Shown one piece after another: positions 12,682-25,564 of a DNA stretch of 64,000 bases (the first letter of the stretch is position 1; every line of letters begins with the position of its first letter). Location: the NCBI GenBank assembly GCA_019454045.1, contig SKCR01034771.1, forward strand, positions 28,878 through 92,877. The letters are read 5' to 3'. The translations under genes and the position numbers were made by a program. This stretch comes from Zanthoxylum bungeanum (taxonomy: Eukaryota; Streptophyta; Magnoliopsida; Sapindales; Rutaceae). Under the pieces are notes generated by a model. It did no database searches. It saw only the letters and a program-made list of their open reading frames with translations, and had not been told where the DNA came from.

Positions 12682-15600
12682 ATGACAGGAAAGTTAAGCA
12701 TTAGAGATATTATCATTGGCGACAATGTCTTTAATGGCACAAACATTCAAGATTAGGACATGAATCTCAGGATTTTCCTGGGATCCGAGAAGTTGCTCTA
12801 CATTATAGAGAGACCTCTTGGGCCTAAGCCTAGATCTGATCAGATAGTTGAGCTAGAGCTTTGGAAGACTCATAGCGATGACAACTTCACTACTCAATCT
12901 ATAATGCTTGCTGCTATGACTCAACAATTCTGTCATCAAAACAAGGGATTGGATCCCTATAACATGATGGTGAAGTTGCATGATCTTCATCGATCTAATT
13001 TTAGATCGCAGAGATATGAGTTACAGAAGAAGCTCTTTCGTGTTCGCATGTCAGAGGGTACATCTGTTGAGCACCATGTGTCACAGATGATTGCTGACAT
13101 TGAGCAGCTGGGACAGATAGGCATTATCTTCGAGGCTAAGACTTCAATAGATTTGATCTTATAGTCTCTCCCCGACACTTGGAGTGGGTTCATCATGAAC
13201 TACAATATGATGAACCAAGACCAAACTCTTGGAGAGTTGATGTCCACACTACGCGAAGTAGAAAAAGAGCTCCTAAAGAGCAAGAAGTGTGAGGCGCACT
13301 TCGCTTCAACATCTCAGACTCCGAGGGCTTGGCCCAAGGCGACTGGAGGTGTAAAGAAGAAGAAGAAGAAGAAGAAGAAGAAGAAGAAGAAGAAGAAAGG
13401 CAAGGCCAAATCATCAAAACCTTCTGGGAAGGGTAAGGAAAAATCCCAAGATGTATGTCTGCAGTGCGGGAAGCGGGGTCACTGGAAGCGTGACTGCCGC
13501 GAGTACAAGGCACACATGAAGGAAATTAAAGCGGACAAGGCACCGGCTTCAGGTATGTTTGTTATAGAAATAAACATGTCTACTACTAGTTTTAAAAATT
13601 GGATTTTCGATTCTGGTTGTGGTACTCATATATGTACTGATGTGCAGGATCTGCAGATTAGCAGGAGACTGGCCTCAGGAGAGATTGACCTCCGCGTTGG
13701 AAATGAGACACAAGTCGTTGTTTTGGCCGTTGGCACTTTTGTTTTGGAACTACCCTCGGGGCATGTACTTAAATTTACAGACTGTTATTATGTACCTAGT
13801 TTGACTAGGAATATTATTTCTGTATCTATGTTAGCCCAATGTGGGTATACTTTTGTATTTAGAAACACTGGGTGTTTTATGTATAAAAATGATATGGAGA
13901 TTTGCACTGCTGATGTAAATAATGGTCTCTATATTTTGAATATAAATCAATCTCAAACATATAATGTAACAAATAAAAGGCTTAAACTAAGTAACAAAGA
14001 TGAAGCTTATATGTGGCATTATCGTCTGGGACATATTAACAAGACTCGCATATCCACACTTTCGAATAGTGGGGGTACTTGGGCGGATTTGATCCAAATT
14101 CATATGACATCTGCGAATCTTGTTTATTAGGCAAAATACCTAAATCATATTTTAGCGGTAAAGGAGCACGTGCCACCGAACTGTTAGCCCTCGTTCATAG
14201 TGACGTATGTGGGCCCATGTCTAGCTAGGGTAGAGGTGGATATGAATACTTCGTAACCTTTACGGATGATGCATCGCGTTATGGTTATGTGTATCTTATG
14301 AGACACAAGTCGGAAACCTTTGAGAAATTCAAAGAGTTTCGACACGAAGTAGAAAAACAAACCGACAAAAGTATTAAGACATTACGGTCGGACCGTGGTG
14401 GCGAATACTTAAGAAATGAGTTTCTTGATTACTTGAAAGAATATGGTATTCTTTCACAGTGGACTCCTCCCAGAACACCGCAATTAAACGGTGTGTCCGA
14501 ACAGAGAAACTGAACTTTGTTAGACATGGTAAGGTCTATGATGAGTCGCACAGAGCTACCTATTTCCTTATGGGGATATACATTGAACATTGCAATACTT
14601 ATTTTGAATAAGGTTCCGTCAAAGTCTGTTCAACAGACACCATATGAAATATGGACGGGAAAGAAACTGGGTTTCTCATTCCTGAAGATTTGGGGATGAT
14701 GGGCATAAGTCAAACGTTTGGAAGGTACCAAACTAGAACCCAAATCGGATAAATGCCTATTTGTAAGATATCCTAGGGAAACCAAAGGATATTACTTCTA
14801 TCACCCACAATAGAACAAAGTATTTGTTGCTCTACATGCGGTTTTCCTTGAGAAGGAATTCCTAAATGCAGTGGTAAGTGGGAGGAAAGTAAAACTCGAT
14901 GAAAATCGGAGTGATACTGTTCCTGGCATAGAATCCTTAACGGAACATGAACAGTTCATCAGAGATGAAATTGTACCACAATCTTCGAATACACAAGAAC
15001 CATGTAGGTCGGAGAGAGTCAGAAAACAACCTGAGAGGTATGGGTTTCTAATCTCACCTCATGTGGATATCAATCTTATTGAGGAAGATGAACCGGCTAC
15101 GTATGAGGAAGCGATACAAGGTATCGACTCTGGTTTATGGCAAGATATTATGAATTCTGAAATGGATTCCATGTACACCAACCAAGTTTGGACACTGGTT
15201 GATGCACCAGAAGGCGTAAAGCCTATTGGTTGCAAATGGGTCTTCAAGAGGAAGACCGACATGGATGGCAACATACAAATGTACAAAGCTAGGCTTGTAG
15301 CGAAAGGGTATCGTCAACGACATGGTGTCGATTACGATGAAACTTTTTCACCCGTTGCCATGATTAAATCCATTCGGATTATGCTTGCTATTGCTGCATA
15401 TTTCGATTACGAGATATGGCAGATGGACGTCAAAACCGATTTCCTTAACGGAAACCTTTTGGAGGATGTTTATATGCAACAGCTTGACAGTTTTTTCGTA
15501 CCTAGACTTGCAAATAAGGTTTGTAAGTTAAATCGATCCATTTATGGATTGAAGCAAGCATCGCATTCTTGGAACCAACGTTTTGATGAGATCATAAAAG

Positions 15601-16667
15601 AATATGATTTCGTTCAAAAAGAGGATGATCCTTGTGTATATAAGAAGGTTAGTGGGAGCGCACTGACATTCATTGTCCTTTACGTTGATGATATATTGCT
15701 TATTGGCAATGACATTCCCATGTTAACATCGGTGAAAGCTTGGCTTTCATTAAAATTCTCCATGAAGGATTTGGGAGAAGCAGCCTTTATTCTGGGAATA
15801 AAGATCTACCGGGATAGATCTAGAAAACTGCTTGGACTCTCCCAGAGCACGTACATTGAAAAAGTGTTGAAGAGATTCAACATTGATCATTCCAAGAGGA
15901 GACTGTTGCCAATGTCACATGGCGTCACTCTATCTAAGGACATGTGTCCTAAAACTCAAGATGAGAGAGACAACATGAGTCAGATCATGTTCACCTCGGC
16001 AGTCGGATCAATCATGTATGCCATGATATGTACGCGACCTGATGTCTCGTATGCTTTGAGCATGTGTAGTCGTTATCAGGCCGATCCAGGTGATGGTCAC
16101 TGGATGGCGGTTAAGAATATCCTTAAGTATCTTAGACGAACTAAGGATGCTTTCTTAATCTATGGAGATGGAGAACTTGAGGTAACTGGGTATACCGATG
16201 CAAGTTTCCAAACCGATAAAGACGACTGCAAGTCACAATTCGGGTACATATTTTGTTTGAATAACGGAGCAGTAAGCTGGAAATCTTCCAAGCAAGAGAC
16301 TGTTGCCGATTCAACAACATAAGCGGAGTACATTGCTGTAGCTGAAGCAGAAAAAGAGGCAGTTTGGATCCGTAAATTCCTAATTGGATTAGGAGTAGTT
16401 TCGTTAGCAGCTGAGCCTGTTCCATTGTATTGTGACAATAACAGGGCTATAGCGCAGGCTAAGGAACTGCGGTCTCATCAACGATCCAAGCATGTTCTTC
16501 GACGTTTCCATCTGATTCGTGAGATCATAGATCGTGGCGATGTGAAGATCGAGAAGGTCGCATCAGAGGACAACATTGCAGATCCGCTGACGAAAGCTAT
16601 TCCTCAGCAAAAGTTTGAGCGACATTTACATAGTTCAGGTGTTAGATGCTTGAGTGACTGGCTATAG
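12682..16667 (+). pseudogene. copia gag-pol polyprotein, broken
   Basis: Gag starts at ATG 12682 (MTGKLSIRD). In order: gag; a 16-lysine tract; CCHC zinc knuckle at 13456-13497 (CLQCGKRGHWKRDC); protease motif FDSGCGTHIC near 13606; integrase HHCC region (MWHYRLGH, CESC) and core ending near SEQRN; RT with QMDVKTDFLNG and YVDD at 15681-15692; RNase H with YTDASF, AEYIA and LYCDNNRA. It ends at TAG 16665-16667 just before the polypurine tract. Lesions: stops at 12754, 13162, 14226, 14511, 14697, about 14706, about 14811 and 16320, and a +1 frameshift near 14070 in a G run. In Ty1/copia these products make the capsid, cleave the polyprotein, reverse-transcribe RNA and integrate the cDNA. None can be made intact here. 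Confidence 0.93.
13353..13400 (+). repeat. (AAG)16 microsatellite in copia gag
   Basis: An in-frame run of about 16 lysine codons just upstream of the gag zinc knuckle. It is a trinucleotide expansion within coding sequence. It also creates a spurious serine-rich frame on the other strand. Confidence 0.9.
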
Positions 16668-16670
16668 GCC

Positions 16671-16681
16671 AAGTGGGAGAT
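16671..16681 (+). other. polypurine tract
   Basis: AAGTGGGAGAT directly precedes the 3' LTR and follows the pol stop by three bases. It is the plus-strand priming site for reverse transcription. The minus-strand element has the same sequence at 38736-38746. Confidence 0.85.
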
Positions 16682-18604
16682 TGTTGGACAATTATGACCC
16701 ATAGCGTCACTATTTGTAAAAGACATTGTGATTTTTGTACAAATTAACTATATGACAATGGAAATTGCATTTTATCATTTTGTATTTTGATTACTTAAAT
16801 ATATAAATGATAAAAGTCCTTATGATTAGTTTCGGATTATTAGATATGAGACAATATCAATCCATAAAGGTTTAATCATTAAATATCCCTAGTAGCAGTA
16901 TTATCGAGACTGGACATCGATAATGCGGAAAATACTAGTATTGCACTTGTGCGTGTTATGGAAGCGTAACAGTATAGTTCTCATATATTTAAGTATTGGA
17001 TACTTATGCAAGTGTGATAGGAGGTTGTATTTACCGATGGTACGGAAACAGCTTCGCTCCGGATAGACCCCGCAGAATCCCATTGGTAGTATGACTATGT
17101 GTCTATGGGAATCCGCATCAGGGTATGTGTATTTGGTCTTAACCTGAGACTTGCATCGCTAGTACTTGCGACAATCAATACGTTTTGGTTTTGGTCGTCC
17201 AAGACTTTAACAGGTTCTGCGTACGCATCTTTTGGGTTTATTGAGAATCGTAGTGTATTGGGTGTGATGTCGAGACGGAAGTATCGCTTCAGTCATATGG
17301 AGATGATGATCACGCAGAGATACAGAACTGGTACTCTAATTGGTTGCAACCATCGGGATAATATGACATGGTCATGGTCATCCGATTAAAGAGACTAGTT
17401 GTTTGTGATCCGATATATGCTTCGTATGGGGCAGACACTTTTCCAGCCCCATGCCTTGATGTGACATCCGATATTGGATCGCAATACGCAATACTACGTA
17501 TACTACGCCTGACATAGATTATATATTCCTTTAAGAATATTTTTGGAGAATTAGGTAGGCACGGTGCTTTGCTAGAAGCCAACCATGTCTCATAAATCAG
17601 TAAAAACGTGGTACAAGGTACGCACGTGTTCGGATAGTCCGACGACCGGATTTACTGCCAACATATCCAGGGATCTCATGGGTCGCTTCCCGAAGATTCA
17701 CCGATGACGTATGATTCGAACATAATTAATCTAGGATTAATTGCGGAGAGATTTTATCTGGGATAAAATGCTATTTGAAGAGAGAGAACGATTAATTTGG
17801 AATTAATAAATAAAATAATATATTTGATATATTAAATGAAATTGGATTTCGACACGGAATTAAAATTTGATTTTAATTGGGGCGGACGAATTAATTTAGA
17901 ATTAATTCGCGAGCGACGTGAATAATAATTTTGCTAGGCATAATTATTTAATTAAATTTGATTTAATTACATCGCAACGGAAAATTCGTTAATTCGGAAT
18001 TAACGAACCCGAGCCCAGGATGTATTTCCGGGCCCACTTGGATTTTGAATTAAAGTGGGGCCCACAAGTCACATCGCATGTCTCTTCAGTGATGGAAGTC
18101 TTGTCAACTTTGAGTGATTGACATCTAGTCACTATTGGTGATGGGAGTAGTTGGGAGCAATTAATGCTAATTTCCCTCCAAAATTGTTTTAGCTTTTTGA
18201 AAAAGCATATACCAAAAATTGGAGTTGACTTTTGGGAATGGTAATTGTTTTAGAAACAAAAACAAAAAGGAAAAAGAAAATTCTCCCCCTCTCTCTCTCT
18301 AATATTGCCGAAACTTGCAAGAACCAAACAAGAAAATTTTGTAGCAATTTTTCCTAAGCTAGCACTTGAAGAATCATATCAAGGTGATAGGGAAACTTTT
18401 CCCATTGAGCTTGGAATCAATCTTAAAGCTTGGATCTTGGAGATCAACTTCAAAGAGGAGATCTTGGAGGACTTCTCAAAAGCAAATTTTGTTTACAACG
18501 CATCCTACAACCGTTCTTTGTAAGTATGTTTCCGCCATTCTTACTTCTTGTATTCACATGTTTTATGCTTAAAATGATCTTGGGAATGCCTTAGAAACCC
18601 AACA
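16682..18604 (+). repeat. 3' LTR of plus-strand copia element
   Basis: 1923 bp, TGTTGGACAATTATGACCC to ACCCAACA, the partner of 6569-8473. It carries a 96-codon frame at 17099-17389 equivalent to the one in the 5' LTR. It ends beside an A run, leaving no clean target duplication. Confidence 0.93.
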
Positions 18605-19046
18605 AAAAATTCACCCACTCATGAATTATGACGACCACGGATAATCTCGCTAAACTATACAAGTCGAGGTTATTGCATACGTATAATCTCTCTGTCACAG
18701 GTTATCCATATTATACCTGAGATATAGATAACAACGTCAAATCCTTATGGTATAATATAGTCAATTTTCAAATTTACGATCTCTAAATGACACTCGGAAC
18801 TTGTCCGAAGTTATATCACGGCCATGGATTTACTAGATCGCAAACATGTGTAGGATATCTATGACATTTACACAGGACTGATGGATTCTATCTTGATATG
18901 CACTGGATATCATGAGTATCAGTCCACATCCAACTTATAGGCGGAGGTCTGATCTAAATAGATCGGTGACGTGACTGCCATTAAAGTATGGAGAATAACT
19001 CATATATCCACTATGGTATCTCAAGTCGAAATACCACTATGCTCAC
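18605..19046. other. older repeat remnant, segment 2 of 3
   Basis: Non-coding. It lies between the end of the copia element and the start of the TR-GAG-like element. Its right edge carries the CTCAC target duplication of the latter, so it was contiguous with 30592 onward before that insertion. No open frame. Confidence 0.5.
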
Positions 19047-19710
19047 TGTAGGCATTGCATTTTTGCATGTGAAACCCGATGATGAGTCTCAGTTGGAGGC
19101 ACTACCTTTTTAGTCGAGGAAGTTGCGGGAAACGGTTGTCGGAAGGGAATCGGCATTTCATTAAATTTTATCCGCATGTTTAGCTCCAAGCTCGCTCGTT
19201 GGACCTCCGTTTTAAAGCACATTTGGCCTAAAAAAACCCTGAACCATTTAACTTTGGCCCAAACCAACTCACCAAACCAACACAACACCTAGCCCACCAA
19301 GAGAGGCCCACACGCCCATAGCCCCTAAAATACACACAAATTAAATCAAATATTAATTAAATCAAATATTAATTAAATTAAATATTAACTAAATAAAATA
19401 TTAATTAATTGATATACCAAATTAAATAAAACATAAAATATAATTATACCAAATTAAAATATTGTAACTTCCTAACTTAAAATATTATATACTAAATTAA
19501 AGAAATATTATGCCTAATTAAAATCAATCATAACCAATTAAAAATATTGACTTCCTAATCTAACAAATTAAATGCCTAATTAACACCAATCAAATATTCA
19601 ACCTTCCTAATTCACCAAAATTTGTCCCCCCAATCAATCAAATCATTTCCATGTTTGACACCAAATCCAATCTATTCCTTGTGAGATAAGGGGAAGCCCT
19701 AGCCCTTGTC

Positions 19711-19718
19711 TATATAAG
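19711..19718 (+). promoter_or_regulatory. TATA box in LTR
   Basis: TATATAAG sits in an otherwise GC-moderate context about 665 bp into the LTR and is repeated at 27709-27716 in the 3' LTR. It is the best candidate for the element's core promoter, with transcription expected about 30 bases downstream. Confidence 0.55.
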
Positions 19719-20899
19719 CAAGCCAAAACCAAAGCCATTCCCCTCTCCAATCTCTCACTCACGGCCAAAACAATCAAGAACAATAAACCCTAGCTCGCCT
19801 ATCTTCATCTTCCTTGACCTCTCACATTCACGCATATTCACCCTTGAAACACAAAGAAAATAAACCTAGTGAAGTCACGCCCAAAGCACAAACAAAGACG
19901 GCAAAAGCTACTCACCCACGTAAGCCACTGCCCTTTCACCATCAACACAAAGCACTCACGCCTAACCCTCACTCAAACCCTCAATTCCACTGCCCCACTC
20001 AGCAGCCATCAAAAAAGCTCATAAACAATAAACCACTAAACAAATCAAGGTGAAGACAAAATAGCCACATGAAGCCATGCAACTCCCCACACGTCAACAT
20101 ATAAGCCTCTCACGAGAGCAACAAACGCATTAGCCTTATGCCCTTTAACCAACACATACATATACACGTCCTTCTTACATCTGCACACACGGCACCTACA
20201 CCAAAAGACAACACAGCCCTCTATCACCTCTGACCGAATGCCATACAATAGCAAGTAACCAGTGCCCTAAAACTGCCACCCAAATAAGCCTTAAACAGTC
20301 CTCGAATAAGCCCAAAATTGCACCCCGAAACTACCCAAAACAATCCCCCGAACAGCCCTCCAAAACACCCAAAACAGTAGCCTAAATTACCAAACACAGT
20401 GACCAAAATACGGCAGCAATACGGCAGCAAAACATCAGCAAAACGGAGTGAAAACAGTAGCTTGAGCAGCGAAACAGTGAGGTAAAACGCAAACCAGTGA
20501 ACCAGAAAAATTGAGGAGCTTTAACCCTTCCGATCTCCGTGAAACGCGAGTCCGAAAGTCGACAAAAAAGGTTAGACCTGAGGGTAATTTTCACATCCGT
20601 TTTCAGTTGTATTTTTATTATTTATTGAGTTTCGTTTGCATGATTATTATGGAATGATGTATGTTGTGGCCCTTGAAGAAAATGAAAAGGGTGTCGCCTC
20701 TCGTGGTATATCGGATGGAAACCCGGACATAAATTTCATAGCCGATTTCGAATGGACAGTAGTATGATATGTACTCGGGATACAACTCCACGTACCGCTT
20801 GAGTAAACGACACATTCTTTTGTTTTATGTTGCTTTGATTTACTTGTTATTTGTCATTTAAATTCCGTACGTTATTTGTTTATGCATGATGTGATCGAG

Positions 20900-21591
20900 C
20901 GCATGGGCTTAGTAAGTTGAATTAAAGGTCCCCTATTTTGAGGGGTTAAAATCCTTTATCACGATGCTTTACCGCGCCGATTGATGTATATTCAGTTGAA
21001 TGTAAGATGTGTTCAATCGGGTATACGAAGCCGATATTATGGTCTTTATTTTTTATATGCATTGTGTTAATTGCGAATGGGCTTAGTAAGTGCGATGAAA
21101 GGTCCTCTAATTGAAGAGGTTAAAATCCTTTACCACGATGCTTCGCTGCGCCGGATATCTTTGTATTCACTTTAGTTTTAAATATATGCGTTGTGTTAAT
21201 TGCGCATGGGCTTAGTAAGTGCGATGAAAGGTCTTCTAATTGAAGAGGTTAAAATCTTTTACCACGATGCTTCGCCGCGCCAGATATCTTTGTATTCACT
21301 TTCGTTTCATATATATGCATTGCATTAATTGCGCATGGGCTTAGTAAGTGCGATGAAAGGTCCTCTAATTGAAGAGGTTAAAATCATTTACACGATGCTT
21401 TGCCGCGCCGAATAAGGTGTATTCCATTGAGTGTGAGATGTGTTCAATCGGATACGCGAAGCCCGATATCATTTTCTTTACTTTACATATGCATTGTATT
21501 ATGTGCGCATGGGCTTAATAAGTGGGATTAAAGGTCCTCTATATTTAGGGGTTAAAAGCCTTTACCACATGTTTTGCCGCGCTTCTTGCCA
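20900..21591 (+). repeat. five-copy tandem hairpin block, 5' LTR
   Basis: Five imperfect units of about 130-170 bp, each containing GCATGGGCTTA, then a GGTCCTCT...AGAGGTT hairpin, then a TTTACCACGATGCTT phrase. The units begin near 20900, 21072, 21203, 21336 and 21505. Stem bases change between units in a way that keeps pairing. The block is repeated in the 3' LTR but absent from the LTR of the minus-strand relative. Confidence 0.8.
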
Positions 21592-22559
21592 TGGCATTTA
21601 TCTTTTAGCACATCATTGCTCTACTCAAGCATGTATTATGAAATCCCATATAGTCATCCTTATCTTTGTACGCATCATAATGAAAAGCACATTTATTCCA
21701 TTGGTTGCATCATTTACCTTAGTCTTGGCTTAACATATTACAATCCATATATCCATGTTATGATAGCATTTGAGTATTATTTCTTGTGGTATATCGGATG
21801 GAAACCCAGACATAAATTTCGTAGCCGATTCCAAATGGACGGTAGTGCGGTCTGTACTTGGAATTCAATTCCACGTACCACTTGGAAAAGTGCTCACATG
21901 TGTGTTTGTGTCCATATTAGTTATCTTCTTTTGCACCGCGTCATAGCATGCTTACTTTAATGCCTAATTGCATCCTTAATTGTCTTTTTGCATTATGTAC
22001 TTAGTTGACTCTTTTATTTACGCATGGACATGTAATGACTATTTGTTTATGCTTCCGCACGTATAAGTATGATATGTCTATGAAATCACATGTTTGCCAT
22101 TATTTGATTCGCTTTTATGTGTACTTGCGTGGTTAGTGTGTGCTTGTGTATCCATGAATACAATATGCCAATGAAGTTGTATGTTCGTTGCTACTTTGAC
22201 GTACTTTCAAGCATGCAATCTTAGATGTAATATATATGCAAATTTAGGTGTAAGTTTTATTTTTGCGCATATGAACTTAGAAGCATGATACTCTTGGAAA
22301 TAAGTGTTACTTAAGCTTGATTAAATTATTACACAAATCATTTCATTACAAGTGACATAAGTAAGGGACCATTCCGAACCCAACGATTTGAGGTCTTCCC
22401 TTGCGAGGGGTGAGTGCGGCCTTAAATCTCATTTTTCCGGTTCACACTGGGTGGCGACTCCATTATTCTCCGGTTTAGTCTCCCGTGGCTACTCCGTACT
22501 CCCGACTAGGCCGCGAGCCTAGAACAGCATGCGTCGTCCAGTTTCTGTGTCCCACAGTC

Positions 22560-22575
22560 TGGCGACTCCACTGGG
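22560..22575 (+). other. primer-binding site
   Basis: TGGCGACTCCACTGGG begins three bases after the LTR. The same PBS, inverted, is at 61067-61083. It is of the type reported for Ogre/Tat-like plant gypsy elements; I have not verified which tRNA it pairs with. Confidence 0.7.
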
Positions 22576-23701
22576 ATAGAGAATCGGCCCCGAAATAATG
22601 TCTTGTAATATTATGATTTGTGCTTTAATTAATTGTGTCTACTGTGAGTTAAAAGAGGTTTAATCAAAGGCATATTGTTTAGGCTGGGTAATGGTTTGGT
22701 GTCTTCCTTCACTCGCTACCTTTCTAGAAGGAAAAGTTGTGAAGGCACCTAGATAATCATCTACTTGTAGCCTATTGTGACATACTATTCTGGAGGACTT
22801 GTTGCTTATTCCTGTCACCAAGAGATAAGAGCCTAAGAGGCTTGGGTACTTAAGAGAGCCTCGCTCAACCCTCCATCTGGGGAATCTGCAACAAGAAATC
22901 CATTTGACAGTTAGTCACACACCATAACTCGTTGGCATGTACTGTAAGGTATAAAAAATGTGCGCTCACTTGGTCGCTCGAACCCTTGAGTGGGGAGACC
23001 TAGTTGTGGGTAATCCTTCGCCAGCGAGAGTCTTTGTCTACACTCCCGCAAACCCACACGTAGACCCAAATTGTATGGCCTATAGCAACTATTTCCTTGT
23101 GCTTGTGGACCATCCTCACTTGGATACAGTTGGGCTTCTTGTCAGAAATGCGAGTTGTTGGGCCATTTAAACTGGGACGAGTTCATATCCTATGACGATT
23201 GGGCCAAAAGCTTCTGAAATGTTGATGGGCCACTCATTAGAAATTATTTCTGTATGCTTTTGTTTGGGAACATTGTCGTTTGGATCCATTCAGACCTTTT
23301 GTCATGAGGTATGGGCTTGTTGGGCCATTTAAACTGGGACAAGAACATATCTTATGATGATTGGGCCAAAAGTATCTAAAACGCCAATGGGCCATTATAT
23401 GTTTGTGTTTAGAAACATTATCATTTGGATACGGTTGGACTTCTTGCCATGAGATGTGAACTTGTTGGGCCATTTAAACTGGGACGAGTTCACTCCTATG
23501 ACAGTTAGCCCAAAAGCTTCTAAAATTATGATGGGCCGATTTGTGTGAGAATTTTAATGAGTTGATATATTCCTTGTATCACATGCATCTCGTCCACCTC
23601 ATGCATACATGCATCATGCTAACCCTTGTGTTCAAAAAGCCATCATAGATTCCCGTTGGGTTAGGGGAGATGGAAGACACACCAAGAGACCAATAACAAA
23701 T
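22576..23701 (+). other. leader of TR-GAG-like element
   Basis: Untranslated leader. It holds a three-copy tandem repeat at about 23115-23540 marked by GTTGGGCCATTTAAACTGGG at 23157, 23319 and 23464. A short frame from 23609 could extend gag upstream, and its start is also preserved in the minus-strand relative at 60410-60466. Confidence 0.65.
23115..23540 (+). repeat. three-copy leader tandem repeat
   Basis: Three units of about 145-162 bp, each including GGATACAGTTGG-like and TTGGGCCATTTAAACTGGG phrases. Non-coding. Confidence 0.75.
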
Positions 23702-24905
23702 ATGAGTGGATCAGAAAACGAGGTATCCCGGATAGATCAGTTGGAAAACGGTTTCGCCAAGATTACCGAACAGTTGCAAGCCTTGACTACCACCATGGCA
23801 AATATGGTTGTACCCCGTGCTAGGGAAGTTCTGAAAATGTGAGGCGCGAGGAGCCTCTGAATGGGTTGGGGGATGATATCCCCACTTTTGATGATGACAT
23901 GGCAGAGTATGCAACAGGCAGAGTGATTGGGTCTCAGGCAGAATTTCAGAAGCTTCGGGATCAGGTCGAGACAGTTACCCGTAAAATGAGGGGTAAACAT
24001 GAAGAGTTATTAGATTATGAGGCAATGACCTTCGGAGAACAGCTGCCAGCTCAGTTTAAAATGCCCGACATGGCCAAGTTTAATGGGAATGGAGACCCGA
24101 GAGTCCATCTGCAGTAATATGTCTCAGTCATGAGTTCAGTGGGCCTATCACAGCGCCAAGTCCAAAAGATGTTTGGGATGTCACTCGATGGGGCACCTGT
24201 GGTTTGGTATCATAGCCTTGAGAAGAAGGTTAAGGAAGATTGGAGGGAACTAGTTGATGCTTTTCTGAAGCAGTATGTTACAGACTTAGAGATTGACTTG
24301 TCACTCCGTGATTTGGAGAACACTAAGCAAAAGCCAGAGGAAAGTTTCAAAGAGTATGTGGATCGCTGGAGAAGCCAGCTTTTGAAAATGTAGACTCGGC
24401 CTTCAGAGAAAGACCAAATTAAAATGATCATCAAGGGAACCAAGCCCTCTATTTATGGTAAGCTGAAGAGGATGACTTCAATGATTTCTGATTTTCGACA
24501 GTTGAGGGAAACTGTCATGGATATTGAGGAAGAAGAGGCTGAAAATAGAAAGTTTTATGGCCAGAATAGAAGAACTTTTGGGGGCCTTCTGAGACCAAGC
24601 CCGCTGCTACCGAGGTCGCTACCGTCAAGAACAGGCGATTCTCCAATCTTGGTAGACCTTTGTCAAATGTACTTGAAAAGCTGAAAATGCAAGGACTTCT
24701 AAAACCTTTGGAACCTAGGCCATTTCCGAACCATGTGCCACCATACCTCAACCTAAACCAGTATTGTCACTTCCATCAAGAAAAAGGCCATGACACCGAC
24801 AACTGTACCCGCCTTAGGCATGAGGTCCAAAACCTCATTGACTCCCATAAAATACCCAATCCAGAAAAAGAACAACCCAACACACACATGAACCCTCAAC
24901 CATAA
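23702..24905 (+). pseudogene. Tat-lineage gag, broken
   Basis: Starts at ATG 23702 (MSGSENEVSRIDQLENG), with a possible upstream in-frame start at 23609. A capsid-type retrotransposon gag region follows, with FNGNGDPRVHLQ, APVVWYHSLE and FKEYVDRWRSQ. Next is a CX2HX4HX4C zinc-knuckle variant (CHFHQEKGHDTDNC), the form seen in Tat-clade gags. Lesions: frameshift near 23840, stop at 24115-24117, stop at 24391-24393 and a second frameshift near 24590. Intact, the protein would form the particle that packages element RNA. The zinc knuckle, close to the usual end of gag, is not followed by any protease. Confidence 0.88.
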
Positions 24906-25560
24906 AGCCACTCAACCACCCAGGCTTCTTGCATTGAGATAAGGGATAACAGTGAAGAACCATAGGCCAAGGAAGAAGGCAATGTTGCGAATGATGAAGT
25001 TATTCCTCCTAGTTTATTTGATCCTGCATTTTTAATAAAGACATTGATTTTGTCTATTTGTTCGAACCTTTTTGATAATAAAGACGTTCATTTCGCTGAA
25101 TCTCTTCTGCAATATGAGTATATTTGAGAAAAGCATTCAACCTTGGTACTATGAAATTCAGTGATGTTTATAACACGGGGAATCCTCGGAATAAGCAAGC
25201 AGAAAAAGATAAGGTAGTCATTCAGAAATTGGGAAATAGGGGCAGTAAGAATATCAGACTTGGAAGGGAATTAGTTCACCAAGCCGATCAACGTAGACAG
25301 ATTGAAGCAGTGGCTTGCCTGCGGAAAAGAAGACTGAGCAGTCACCAAGAGAATTGGCAGAAGACCTAACCCGACGGGATAGGAACATTCATGCATGCAT
25401 ACACGTAACACATTTTGCATCCTTTTGTGTTTGTTTTGTTTTGTGTTCACAGGTTTTGAAGAAGAGAAGAGAAAGCGACAAAGAACAAGCTAATCAGAAA
25501 CGGTAAAAAGCACAGTATCGGATTTGGGTAATAATCCTAGGGTTGAGGCCCATTTGAGTT
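24906..25560 (+). other. post-gag region without pol
   Basis: Contains one 81-codon frame (25124-25369, MRKAFNLGTMKF) of no recognisable family, perhaps a degraded gag extension. 25353-25485 is homologous to 59079-59215 of the minus-strand relative, showing that both elements share this 3' non-coding sequence. No RT or integrase motif in any frame. Confidence 0.5.
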
Positions 25561-25564
25561 TGAG

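Larger units (their letters stand above)
6569..18604 (+). mobile_element. Ty1/copia retrotransposon, plus strand, degenerate
   Basis: Complete architecture: LTR (6569-8473), methionine-tRNA-type PBS, long untranslated leader, broken gag-pol (12682-16667), polypurine tract and LTR (16682-18604). Both LTRs run from TGTTGGAC to ACCCAACA. The domain order gag, protease, integrase, RT, RNase H identifies Ty1/copia. A related solo LTR (10111-12102) is nested in the leader. No perfect 5-bp target duplication is visible: CATAA lies on the left and AAAAA on the right. The right flank has therefore mutated, or the ends have recombined. At least eight frame-breaking lesions make it non-autonomous. Confidence 0.92.
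19047..22556 (+). repeat. 5' LTR of TR-GAG-like element
   Basis: 3510 bp. It contains an AT-rich front, a TATA box at 19711, a C/A-rich transcribed stretch, and a five-copy tandem block with a conserved hairpin (20900-21591). A U5-like end is shared with the minus-strand relative. The matching LTR is 27061-30586. Confidence 0.92.

Noticed and set aside
13193..13513. Serine-rich minus-strand frame
   Set aside because: It is the reverse reading of the AAG microsatellite in copia gag.
6564..18609. Target duplication for the plus-strand copia element
   Set aside because: CATAA on the left and AAAAA on the right match at only three of five positions, so I do not claim a duplication.
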